Of a stretch of DNA of 49,168 bases, positions 16,653 to 24,189 are shown in pieces. The translations under genes were made by a program, and so were the position numbers. Source of the DNA: Candidatus Borkfalkia avistercoris (lineage in GTDB: Bacteria; Bacillota; Clostridia; Christensenellales; Borkfalkiaceae); the NCBI GenBank assembly GCA_019115995.1, contig DXCL01000016.1, positions 1 through 49,168 on the forward strand, given 5' to 3'. Every line of letters begins with the position of its first letter. Position 1 is the stretch's first letter. Under the pieces are notes generated by a model. It saw only the letters and a list, made by a program, of their open reading frames with translations, had not been told where the DNA came from and did no database searches.

Positions 16653-17567
16653 TCAGCTCTCCTCGCCGGGAATATCGTCAAGCTCTTCCTCTTCGTCGAA
16701 AAACTCGTCCGCATCGACGGGGTGCAGATTTTTGAGGGAAACGTCGAGAATGGGCGCGGAATGCGTGAGCGCGCCGCAGGAAACGACGTCTGCGCCGATC
16801 CCTTTCAGGCGCGATACGTTTTCCGCCGTAACGTTGCCGGAAATTTCCACCAGCGCGCGCCCCGCGATATATCTGACCGCCTTTTTCATCTCATCGTCCG
16901 TCATGTTGTCGAGCATGATGATGTCCGCGCCCGCCTCGAACGCGTCCTTCACCATGTCCATGTTTTCGACCTCGACCTCTATTTTCATCGTAAAGGGCGC
17001 ATAAGCCTTCGCCGCGGCGACCGCCTCCTTTACGCCGCCCGCCGCACCGATGTGATTGTCCTTCAAAAGCACCGCGTCGGAAAGGTTGAAACGATGGTTC
17101 CCGCCTCCGCCGACTCTTACGGCATACTTTTCGAAGACGCGCATGTTCGGCGTCGTTTTGCGGGTATCCACGAGCTTCAATCCGCTCCCTTCGAGCAGTT
17201 TCGCCATCTTCGCCGTATAGGTGGCGATGCCGCTCATGCGCTGCAAATAATTGAGCGCCGTGCGCTCACCCGTAAGTATGGTGCGCATGTCTCCGTGAAC
17301 GGTCGCCAGACGCTGCCCTTTCTTTACGCTGTCTCCGTCATTTGCGAGCATGCGCACGTACGTATACCCGTCGAGAAGTTCGAACACGCGGGCAAAGACG
17401 GGCAGCCCCGCGATAACGCCGTCCTGCTTGCAGATCAGATCCGCTTCGCCGAATTCTGCGTCTTTGAGAACGCTGCTCGTGGAAACGTCTTCGTTCGTTA
17501 CGTCCTCCGCGAGCGCCATGCGGATGAGTTCGTCCGCCCGAATTTTCATGGATATTTCGTCAATCAC
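16653..17567 (-). CDS. nadC: nicotinate-nucleotide pyrophosphorylase (carboxylating) NadC
   Basis: Quinolinate phosphoribosyltransferase, the third step of de novo NAD synthesis: quinolinate plus PRPP gives nicotinate mononucleotide and CO2. Family motifs include LAEDVTNEDVST near the N-terminus, GERTALNYLQRMSGIAT, DTRKTTPNMR, GGGNHRFNLSDAVLLKDNH, and EVEVENMD followed by IMLDNM. I chose a GTG start at 17567 because GGGAGG lies six bases upstream; the first in-frame ATG inside the gene (17549) would also keep the fold. The GTG overlaps the nadB stop by eight bases, so translation is coupled. At 304 residues it is slightly long owing to an acidic C-terminal tail (DEFFDEEEELDD). Confidence 0.95.
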   Translation of the reverse strand: MIDEISMKIRADELIRMALAEDVTNEDVSTSSVLKDAEFGEADLICKQDGVIAGLPVFARVFELLDGYTYVRMLANDGDSVKKGQRLATVHGDMRTILTGERTALNYLQRMSGIATYTAKMAKLLEGSGLKLVDTRKTTPNMRVFEKYAVRVGGGGNHRFNLSDAVLLKDNHIGAAGGVKEAVAAAKAYAPFTMKIEVEVENMDMVKDAFEAGADIIMLDNMTDDEMKKAVRYIAGRALVEISGNVTAENVSRLKGIGADVVSCGALTHSAPILDVSLKNLHPVDADEFFDEEEELDDIPGEES

Positions 17568-18858
17568 AGTATGCCTCCCTTTCCGCCTCTTCGCGGATCG
17601 CCCTTTCATAATCTTTTTTTAACGCAGCGTAATCGGAATATCCCGACAAATCGCGCTGCGGATATTTTCTCTTTGTGCCGAAGCCTTCCGCCGTCATCGC
17701 CTTTGCCGCGCGCTCCGCCCAGATGAGGCTTTCGAGCAAGGAATTGCTGGCGAGGCGGTTCTTGCCGTGCACGCCGTTGCAGGCAGTCTCCCCCGCCGCG
17801 AACAGCCGCTTCATGCTCGTTCTGCCGTCGAGATCCACCTTCACGCCGCCCATAAAATAGTGCTGCGCCGGAACGACGGGTATGGGCGTCTGCAATACGT
17901 CGTACCCCTCGTCGAGGCAATGGCGGTAGATCGTCGGAAAGTGCTCTTTGACCGTCTTTTCCCCGATGGGGCGCATATCCAGCCATACGTGCTTCGTGCC
18001 GTCCTTCGCCATCTGTGCGCGTATCGCGCTCGTAACGATGTCTCTCGGCAAAAGCTCGTTGCAGAACCTCTGCATGTTCTTATCGAGCAGCACCGCGCCC
18101 TCGCCGCGCACCGATTCGGAGATGAGAAACCTCCTTCCGTGCTTTTCCGAATAAAAAGTGGTCGGGTGTATCTGCACGTAGTCGATGTGTTCGAGTTCTA
18201 TGCCGTTTTTCAGGGCGATGCCGAGCGCGTCGCCCGTAAGGTGGCGGTAATTGGTGGAATTTTCCCACAGCCCTCCCACGCCGCCCGTGGCAAGCAATGT
18301 ATAGTCTGCGTATACGGGAAAGACCTTTCCCGTTTCGTTTTCCCGCACGACGCCGCCGCAGCATTCGTTTCCTTCGGAGATGACGTCTAACAGCTCATAT
18401 CCTTCCATGATCTGCACGTTCGGCAGTTTTCTGACCGCCGCCAAAAGGTGCGAGGTGATCTCTCTGCCCGTTATGTCGTCGTGAAAGAGTATGCGCGGCT
18501 CGCTGTGCCCGCCCTCGCGAGTATAGCGGAAATTCCCCTTTTCGTCGCGCGCGAACGCGACGCCGTAACTTACGAGCTCCTCTATGAGCGCGGGGGAACT
18601 CCTGATCATCAGCTCCACGGCGGCGGGATCGTTTTCGTAGTGCCCGGCGCGCATGGTATCGTCGAAATATTTGCCGAAATCCGAGGGCGACTTCAAAACG
18701 CAGATGCCGCCCTGCGCGAGGAAGGAATCGCTCCTGTCCGCCGCGGATTTGGTGAGCATGAGCACGCGCGCGCCCGCCGGAAGATGCAGCGCGCAGTTTA
18801 GCCCCGCGACGCCCGTTCCGGCAATGAGTACGTCGTATTTTTCCAAAATGTTCGGCAT
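17560..18858 (-). CDS. nadB: L-aspartate oxidase NadB
   Basis: FAD-dependent oxidase or fumarate-linked dehydrogenase that turns L-aspartate into iminoaspartate for NadA. Shown by the FAD-binding motif DVLIAGTGVAGLNCAL (8-23), SDSFLAQGGI, HSEPRILFHDDITGREI, TGGVGGLWENSTN, HPTTFY and the ENRLASNS-type motif (GKNRLASNSLLE). The 432-residue length is the short form of anaerobes, lacking most of the C-terminal helical domain of the E. coli enzyme (about 540). The start at 18858 follows AAGGTG and lies five bases beyond the nadA stop. In an anaerobe fumarate is the likely electron acceptor. Confidence 0.96.
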   Translation of the reverse strand: MPNILEKYDVLIAGTGVAGLNCALHLPAGARVLMLTKSAADRSDSFLAQGGICVLKSPSDFGKYFDDTMRAGHYENDPAAVELMIRSSPALIEELVSYGVAFARDEKGNFRYTREGGHSEPRILFHDDITGREITSHLLAAVRKLPNVQIMEGYELLDVISEGNECCGGVVRENETGKVFPVYADYTLLATGGVGGLWENSTNYRHLTGDALGIALKNGIELEHIDYVQIHPTTFYSEKHGRRFLISESVRGEGAVLLDKNMQRFCNELLPRDIVTSAIRAQMAKDGTKHVWLDMRPIGEKTVKEHFPTIYRHCLDEGYDVLQTPIPVVPAQHYFMGGVKVDLDGRTSMKRLFAAGETACNGVHGKNRLASNSLLESLIWAERAAKAMTAEGFGTKRKYPQRDLSGYSDYAALKKDYERAIREEAEREAYCD

Positions 18859-18863
18859 ATTTT

Positions 18864-19766
18864 TCACCTTGCAAGCTCGAGCATGCGTTCGAGCGACCTT
18901 CTCGCAGCGTTCATTTCCTCTTCGCTCATCAAAACCTCGCCCGCCCCTTCGCGCAGGCATTTTGCGACGCCCGCGAGCGTGTTGCGCTTCATATCCAAAC
19001 AGGCGGGCGTAACGGGATAAAACTTTTTATCGGGGCAGCGCCTTTTAAGCTCGAAAAGTACGCCCGGCTCCGTGCATACGATAAATTCTCTTGCGCCGCT
19101 CTTCTGCGCGTGCGCGATGATCTCCGCCGTACTGCCGATAAAATCGGACGCGCGCCGCACGGTTTCCACGCATTCGGGGTGCGTGAGCGCTTCCGCGCTC
19201 GGGTGCGCCCGCTTTGCGGAGAGCACGTCTTCCGCCAGAACGACGGCGTGCACGGGGCAGTATCCGCCCGAAAAATAAAAATTCTTTTCGGGCACCTGCT
19301 CCGCCACAAAACTCCCGAGATTCTGATCGGGTATGAACAGTATATTTTTTTCTTTGAGCGCGCGCACGATCTTCACCGCGTTGGAAGAGGTAACGCACAC
19401 GTCGGAAAGGCTTTTCAGCTTCGCCGTCGAATTGATGTAACAGACCACGGCAAGGTCCTCCGTCTCGGCGCGCATCTTTCCGATCTGTTCTTCCGAAGCC
19501 ATATGCGCCATCGCGCAGTCCGCCGTAAGGTCGGGCATGAGCACGCGGCGGGAAGGGTTGAGTATCTTTGCGCTCTCCCCCATGAAATGCACGCCGCAGA
19601 ACACGATCGTTTCCGCCTGCGTCTCCGCGGCGATTTTTGCAAGATAGTACGAATCTCCCACGTAATCCGCCGCCGACTGCACCTCGTCCGGCACATAGTA
19701 ATGGGCGAGCACGACCGCCCTCTTTTCCTTTTTTAACGCGACGATCTCTTCCGCCGTATCTCTCAT
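18864..19766 (-). CDS. nadA: quinolinate synthase NadA
   Basis: Oxygen-sensitive [4Fe-4S] enzyme that condenses iminoaspartate with dihydroxyacetone phosphate to quinolinate. The three cluster cysteines are visible: Cys84 in TADCAMAHMA, Cys170 in GGYCPVHA and Cys256 in TPACLDMK, with spacing like that of the Thermotoga enzyme. AHYYVPDEVQ (21-30), GDSYYLAK and FCGVHFMGE are further family motifs. Length 300 is typical. First gene of the nad operon, 27 bases after the predicted transcription start. Confidence 0.97.
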   Translation of the reverse strand: MRDTAEEIVALKKEKRAVVLAHYYVPDEVQSAADYVGDSYYLAKIAAETQAETIVFCGVHFMGESAKILNPSRRVLMPDLTADCAMAHMASEEQIGKMRAETEDLAVVCYINSTAKLKSLSDVCVTSSNAVKIVRALKEKNILFIPDQNLGSFVAEQVPEKNFYFSGGYCPVHAVVLAEDVLSAKRAHPSAEALTHPECVETVRRASDFIGSTAEIIAHAQKSGAREFIVCTEPGVLFELKRRCPDKKFYPVTPACLDMKRNTLAGVAKCLREGAGEVLMSEEEMNAARRSLERMLELAR

Positions 19767-19800
19767 AAAGAACCTGCCTGATTTTTTATATATCTATGAA

Positions 19801-19833
19801 ACTATACACTAAAAGCAGACAACTGTCAAGACA
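19801..19833 (-). promoter_or_regulatory. nad operon promoter with NiaR-like dyad
   Basis: Minus strand: -35 TTGACA (19824-19829), 17-base spacer, -10 TATAGT (19801-19806). The -35 box lies in the dyad TGTC-TT-GACA (19824-19833), a half-site arrangement like those reported for NiaR operators. That NiaR binds here is inference from autoregulation in related operons. Confidence 0.75.
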
Positions 19834-19861
19834 TTAAACGCATTTTTCCGGCTTTCCCGAG

Positions 19862-19897
19862 GAAAAAATCCGCGCGCCGCAAAATTGCGGCGCGCGG
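19862..19897 (-). terminator. intrinsic terminator of the TtcA-like gene
   Basis: CCGCGCGCCGC (19870-19880) pairs with GCGGCGCGCGG (19887-19897), followed on the minus strand by ATTTTTT. It starts just after the stop at 19903. Confidence 0.85.
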
Positions 19898-19902
19898 GGC
19901 TG

Positions 19903-20727
19903 TCATTTTTCTTCAAACCGTTCGAGGAAAGGGTATCTCTTCCCTTTGGAATCGTATTCGATGAGGGTATCCACATGCACGTTGTAGGCGCTGCGGAATA
20001 TGCTTATATCCGCGTTCGGATTGGTCTTTTTCATGGTTGCGATCAGCTTTTTCATCTCGTAACGCTTGGAATCCTCCTCGTGCACGGCGCAGTTTTCGGT
20101 AAACTTGCACGCGCATCGCAGAAAGCGCAGCCCGTTATGCTCCTTCCAGCGAACGATGTCTTCCTCGTGCACGTAATAGAGGGGGCGGATCAGCTGCATG
20201 CCCGGGTGATTCGTGCTTTTCAGCTTGGGCGGCATGCTCTGCATCTGCCCGCCGTAAAAAATGCCCATCAGAATGGTCTCTATCACGTCGTCGAAGTGGT
20301 GCCCGAGCGCGATCTTGTTGCACCCGAGCCGCTTCGCCTCCTCGTACAGGTACCCTCTCCGCATGCGCGCGCACAGATAACACGGGTTCTTTTCCACCGC
20401 CGTAACCGCGTCGAAGATCTGCGTCTGAAAAATATGCACGGGCAACTCCAAAAGCGCGGCGTTCTCTTCGATGAGCGCGCGGTTTTGCGGCGCATACCCG
20501 GGATCCATCACCAAAAAACGCAACCCGAACTTCACGGGGCCGTGCCTTTGCAGCTCCTGCATGCACTTGGCGAGGAGCATGGAATCCTTCCCGCCCGAAA
20601 TACAGGCGGCGACGGTATCCCCCTCGGAAATGAGGGCATACTCCTTTACCGCGCGCACGAAACGGCTCCAAATCGTTTTGCGGTACGTGGTGATGATGCT
20701 GCGCTCTATATCCCGGCAGCGGCTCAT
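19903..20727 (-). CDS. TtcA-family tRNA 2-thiocytidine synthetase-like protein
   Basis: PP-loop ATPase of the TtcA/TtuA superfamily, 274 residues. The PP-loop is SGGKDSM (44-50). Candidate [4Fe-4S] ligands are Cys116 and Cys119 (NPCYLCARMRRG) and a third from the cluster RCACKFTENC (Cys205, 207 or 213). GHHFDDVIET (142-151) is the second family motif. TtcA thiolates cytidine 32 of some tRNAs by adenylation and sulfur transfer. Many Bacillota carry such paralogues whose exact target base is untested, so I leave the symbol blank. Its start overlaps the upstream kinase-like gene by four bases (ATGA), so the two are co-translated. Confidence 0.85.
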   Translation of the reverse strand: MSRCRDIERSIITTYRKTIWSRFVRAVKEYALISEGDTVAACISGGKDSMLLAKCMQELQRHGPVKFGLRFLVMDPGYAPQNRALIEENAALLELPVHIFQTQIFDAVTAVEKNPCYLCARMRRGYLYEEAKRLGCNKIALGHHFDDVIETILMGIFYGGQMQSMPPKLKSTNHPGMQLIRPLYYVHEEDIVRWKEHNGLRFLRCACKFTENCAVHEEDSKRYEMKKLIATMKKTNPNADISIFRSAYNVHVDTLIEYDSKGKRYPFLERFEEK

Positions 20728-21284
20728 TTCCCCGCGCCCTTCCCGCTTTTCCCGTACGCCTCTATGATGCGCGCGGCGACCGTTTCGGGCGGAATGGCAG
20801 ACGTGTCGATGACAAAATCGTAATTGCGAAGATCCTTGATGTCTACGCCGTAGAGCTGCATATAGCGCGCCTGCTCGCTCTTTCTGCGCTCAGAGATGGA
20901 GCGCACGGCTTCCTCCTCGCTCGCGAACGGTTCGCTCTCCCTGCCCGCGTTCATGATGCGCGCCGCGGCGATTTTCGGATCCGCCGACATATAGACGGAA
21001 AAGGAGGAGGGCACGAAATGCCACGCCATGCGCGAATCGATGACGACGGAAATTTCCCTCTCGTTGAGCGCGCGCAGGCCGTCGTCGATCATGTTGTCGA
21101 TCTCCGGGTGCGTTTCGGAATATTTGTTGAGTTCGAGCGTGGTCATGCCCATTTTTGTGGCGATCTCGCGCTGTATCGTGCCCGTGGAATACATCTCCGC
21201 GCCCAATTTTTCCGCGAGGAGCCTGCCCACGGTCGATTTGCCGCTGCCGAGATCCCCCGCCAGCGAAATTTTTATGTTCGGCAT
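20724..21284 (-). CDS. cytidylate-kinase-like P-loop protein (first copy)
   Basis: A 186-residue P-loop NTPase of the cytidylate-kinase-like family. Walker A is AGDLGSGKST (9-18). The family-like segments GTIQREIATKMGMTTLELNKY and VIDSRMAWHF and a lid-like ISERRKSEQARYMQLYGVD are visible. The last resembles the (R)YxxxYGxD ending of Cmk-like proteins that are not the housekeeping CMP kinase. The substrate is unknown. It overlaps the TtcA-like gene by four bases and shares its promoter. Confidence 0.8.
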   Translation of the reverse strand: MPNIKISLAGDLGSGKSTVGRLLAEKLGAEMYSTGTIQREIATKMGMTTLELNKYSETHPEIDNMIDDGLRALNEREISVVIDSRMAWHFVPSSFSVYMSADPKIAAARIMNAGRESEPFASEEEAVRSISERRKSEQARYMQLYGVDIKDLRNYDFVIDTSAIPPETVAARIIEAYGKSGKGAGK

Positions 21285-21314
21285 TTTTTTGCACCGCCTT
21301 GTAAGATACGCTCT

Positions 21315-21343
21315 ATTTTAGCACATCGCGCCGCGTTTGTAAA
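21315..21343 (-). promoter_or_regulatory. sigma-A promoter of the kinase-like/TtcA-like pair
   Basis: Minus strand: -35 TTTACA (21338-21343), 17-base spacer, -10 TAAAAT (21315-21320). Confidence 0.65.
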
Positions 21344-21402
21344 CAATATCGCAAAGCAAGAGAAAAAGAAAACCTCCGCCTTCCGCCGCGCAACAAAGAA
21401 AG

Positions 21403-21438
21403 GAGCTCCGTTTTTTCCGACCGAAAAAAACGGAGCCC
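21403..21438 (-). terminator. intrinsic terminator of the 61-residue gene
   Basis: GCTCCGTTTTTTC (21405-21417) pairs with GAAAAAACGGAGC (ending at 21436). The minus-strand tail is CTCCTTTCTTTGTT. Confidence 0.65.
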
Positions 21439-21472
21439 CTTAAACTTCGTATCCGCATCGCGGCGCGCCGCG

Positions 21473-21658
21473 TTATGCGCGCTCTTTCACGAGCACCTCA
21501 TACGTCTTTCCGTTGATGTCGCACAGCGTAAACCCGCCCGCGCAGCGTTCGGCTTTGCCGCAATAATACTCCTCAACAAATCTGAAAAGATCGTCCGCGA
21601 GATCCTTCGCGGCGATATATTTGTTTTCATCGAGATACTCTTTCTCCTTCGTACCCAT
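21473..21658 (-). CDS. small hypothetical protein, 61 residues
   Basis: I do not recognise this family. The product (MGTKEKEYLDENKYIAAKDL...) is acidic in its first half and has a predicted long helix (IAAKDLADDLFRFVEEYY) and a short beta hairpin (GGFTLCDINGKTYEVLVK), with two cysteines at about 40 and 46. No signal peptide or membrane segment. The start at 21658 follows AGAGAGG; the ATG 17 codons upstream lacks a ribosome site. It is monocistronic, with a promoter at 21780-21809 and its own terminator. A 48-codon frame (21627-21773) overlaps its start; see findings. Confidence 0.6.
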   Translation of the reverse strand: MGTKEKEYLDENKYIAAKDLADDLFRFVEEYYCGKAERCAGGFTLCDINGKTYEVLVKERA

Positions 21659-21779
21659 TACCAAAACCTCTCTTGCGTATTTGACCGGAAAAAAGCATGA
21701 GCGCGGCAAATGTTTGCGCCTTCTGCCGCCGGAACGGGGCGCAGCCGTTCCGAAGATCCTTTTCCTCGATCATGCCTAT

Positions 21780-21809
21780 ATTATACCCCTTTGCGCGGAA
21801 CAAAAGCAA
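21780..21809 (-). promoter_or_regulatory. sigma-A promoter of the 61-residue gene
   Basis: Minus strand: -35 TTGCTT (21804-21809), 18-base spacer, -10 TATAAT (21780-21785). Predicted transcription start is close to 21773, at an ATG. Confidence 0.7.
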
Positions 21810-21902
21810 CAAAAGGCGCGCTTTTTCGCGTGGCTTATTTTGCCGAATGAAAACTTGTTTTGTCGAATTTTGTCAGATACGCTTTTTCCCGCGCCTTTGC
21901 CC

Positions 21903-21943
21903 GAAAAAAAAACGCAGAAAAAGCGCGAAGATCCGCGCTTTTT
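21903..21943 (-). terminator. intrinsic terminator of the arabinose/alpha-galactosidase operon
   Basis: AAAAAGCGCG (21918-21927) pairs with CGCGCTTTTT (21934-21943); nine T follow on the minus strand after CTGCG. It lies 60 bases beyond the GH36 stop. Confidence 0.8.
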
Positions 21944-22002
21944 CCGATAAAACCGCAGGGGCGCCGCCGCGCCTACGTTCACGCGCCGAAGCGCCCGCAT
22001 CG

Positions 22003-24060
22003 TCAGTCTTCCCTTTCCAGCAGAAAGGCGCCCGCCTGATATTCTCCCGCGGGCCGCAGCGCGAGCGCGCCGTTTTTGATCTCATAGTCGAGCGTGGTGT
22101 ATGCCGCGACGAGTTTATACCCTTCCACGGCGCATTCGAACCGTTCGTACGGCCTCTCGAAGAAATGCGCCAGCACGAGCATGCGCCTGCCGTCGGGCGC
22201 GACCTTTTTATAGATCTGGCAGCCCTTGGGGTCGCGGAAATATTTTATGTTGCAGAAGCATTCGTCGATCCTGCCCAAGCGCACCACGTCTTTCACGGCG
22301 TTATAAAAATCGATCCCCTCTTTGATCTTGGCCTTCTGCGCGCTGTCTATCAGGTGCACGTCTCCGGAAATACAGATCCTGCCGAACATCGCCGCCGTCA
22401 TCGACCAAACGATACGGTCGACCGTATCTTCCTTGCGTATCGTCGCCCACACCTGATTCTGCCTTGCGGGGATCACGCGCGACACATTCGCCGCCACGAG
22501 CGGGATCTCCTTGCTCTCGTGCGCGTCGGAAAAACTGCACATGGAAACCTTATGCATGCGCAGCGGCTCGATGCGGCTGCCGCCCGAGGAACAGTTTTCG
22601 ATGACGATGCCGGGCACCGCTTCCCGCAGCCTTGCAAGATAGTCGAGGCTCAGTTCGGTGATCTGCCGCCCGCTTTCGCCGAAGCTCTCCGCACCGTCTC
22701 CGCCTATGCCGAAGGTATCGTTGTAATCGATCTTGATATATTCAAAGCCCTTGTCCGCGAGGAAATCGAGCATCTTGCCCTGCAAATACTCCTGCACTTC
22801 GCGCTTGCGCAGATCCAAAAACCTCCTGTTTTTGGAAGTGAGCGGCACCCCGTTCCTCTTGATCAGGCAATCCTCGTCGCCGAACTTTTTGCTGTCTGCG
22901 GCAACGTTTTCAAATTCAAACCAGACGCCCGCCTTCATGCCCGCGGCGCGAATGGCGGAAACGACTCTCCCGATGCCGCCCGGGAACAGTTTTTTGCTCT
23001 CGTTCCAGTCGCCGATCGCGTTGCACCAGCCGCAATTTTCGGGCAGGTACCAGCCCGCGTCGATGACAAACGTGCCGATGGGAAGCCCCTTGATGCTTTC
23101 CAGTATGGCGAGGATATTTTCCTCGCTCGGGGTGCCCCACGTCGTGCAGTATTCGTTGAAGAGCACGGGCATGCTCTCCTCGCTTTCGGGCACGCGGAGC
23201 CGCCCGTCCTGATAGCGGACGAAATCGTTGCACACCTCGTCGATGTTCTCCGTCTTTTTCACGCGCAGATAGGCGCGGTGCGTTTTGAAGCCGCCTCCCG
23301 CGGGGATCTCCTTGCACCAATGGCCGAACTCGTAGTCGGAAAGCCCGCCCGAAAGGGCGCAGGTCTCCTTTTCTTTATAGACTTCGATCTGCCAGCTGTA
23401 CGGCGCTTCGAGCATCGCCGCCCACGTAACGCCGCCGCCCGCGATCGCCGCAAAGGGAAAATATCCGCGGTTGGGCATGCTGCCCAACTGCCCGAACCGC
23501 TCGCATTTCACGCCGTACCGCGCCCAGCTCATATCAAAGCCGAGCGAAGAAAATTCCTCCTCTTTGAGGCGGCACTCGCGGCTCCACGCGCTCGTCATGC
23601 GAACGAGGCGCAGGCCTTCCGTGCCGGGCTTTTCCCTTTCCGTATTGAAAATGCCGCACAGAGAAAAACTTTGCAGGCTTTCGAGCACCTGCGTTTTTCC
23701 GCTGTTGTTGAAATATTCCGCCCGTACGGAAAAAACGCCCGTTTCCGCGTCGTAACGGAGGGTATGTTCGTAGTCGTTCCCCTCCCCGTCCGAAAGGCGC
23801 GTTACGACCCCCTTCCCGTCCGCCTGCTGCGATACGACAGACAGCAGCGTGCTCGACATGTTGCGCATGGTAACGCCCTGCGAATAGTCGATGAGGTTGC
23901 GCGCGCCGCGCAGCGCCGCCTGCACCATGCAGTCGGGAGAGAGCGCGTCGACGTCTTCGATCTGCGTGCCTGCGGGAAAGAGCATGAGCCCCGCGCCCAG
24001 ATCCTTGCATTGCGTATAGTAAACGTCGGTATCGCCGAAAGTATATTTTTTATAAAGCAT
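22003..24060 (-). CDS. alpha-galactosidase, GH36 type (clan GH-D)
   Basis: Cytoplasmic retaining glycosidase of 685 residues with no signal peptide. An N-terminal beta-sandwich (about 1-285) is followed by the (beta/alpha)8 barrel. The nucleophile Asp445 lies in YIKIDYND and the likely acid/base Asp512 in SFSDAHES; IENCSSGGSRIEP (487-499) is the GH36 substrate-binding motif with the conserved Cys. DAGWY (334-338) and GVWFEFENV are also family-like. It should cleave terminal alpha-galactosides taken up as oligosaccharides; because it sits in an arabinose operon, beta-L-arabinopyranoside, which related clan members accept, is a possible alternative. The start at 24060 follows GGAG by six bases; an ATG 33 codons upstream falls in a palindromic spacer. 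Confidence 0.88.
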   Translation of the reverse strand: MLYKKYTFGDTDVYYTQCKDLGAGLMLFPAGTQIEDVDALSPDCMVQAALRGARNLIDYSQGVTMRNMSSTLLSVVSQQADGKGVVTRLSDGEGNDYEHTLRYDAETGVFSVRAEYFNNSGKTQVLESLQSFSLCGIFNTEREKPGTEGLRLVRMTSAWSRECRLKEEEFSSLGFDMSWARYGVKCERFGQLGSMPNRGYFPFAAIAGGGVTWAAMLEAPYSWQIEVYKEKETCALSGGLSDYEFGHWCKEIPAGGGFKTHRAYLRVKKTENIDEVCNDFVRYQDGRLRVPESEESMPVLFNEYCTTWGTPSEENILAILESIKGLPIGTFVIDAGWYLPENCGWCNAIGDWNESKKLFPGGIGRVVSAIRAAGMKAGVWFEFENVAADSKKFGDEDCLIKRNGVPLTSKNRRFLDLRKREVQEYLQGKMLDFLADKGFEYIKIDYNDTFGIGGDGAESFGESGRQITELSLDYLARLREAVPGIVIENCSSGGSRIEPLRMHKVSMCSFSDAHESKEIPLVAANVSRVIPARQNQVWATIRKEDTVDRIVWSMTAAMFGRICISGDVHLIDSAQKAKIKEGIDFYNAVKDVVRLGRIDECFCNIKYFRDPKGCQIYKKVAPDGRRMLVLAHFFERPYERFECAVEGYKLVAAYTTLDYEIKNGALALRPAGEYQAGAFLLERED

Positions 24061-24098
24061 AAATTCTCCGTGTCGCCTTCTTTTCTCGTCTTTTTGCG

Positions 24099-24169
24099 GC
24101 ATGCCGTACGGCATGCGCGGCGCAGTCCGCTTCGTTTGAGGGCGGCATTGCCGAAACAATGCCGCCCTC
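24099..24169. repeat. two strong hairpins between araA and the GH36 gene
   Basis: GCATGCCGTACGGCATGC is a perfect 18-base palindrome (24099-24116). GAGGGCGGCATTG (24138-24150) pairs with CAATGCCGCCCTC (24157-24169). Neither has a T tract on the minus strand, so they look like intercistronic RNA stems (stability or partial attenuation) rather than terminators. Confidence 0.65.
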
Positions 24170-24189
24170 CTGCCTTTTTTACTACGGAT

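Larger units (their letters stand above)
21659..22002. other. intergenic region between the GH36 gene and the 61-residue gene
   Basis: This 344-base stretch contains the terminator of the arabinose operon (21903-21943), the promoter at 21780-21809, and a 115-base leader with a stem CGGAACGG/CCGTTCCG (about 21731-21752). No further gene is called. Confidence 0.6.
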
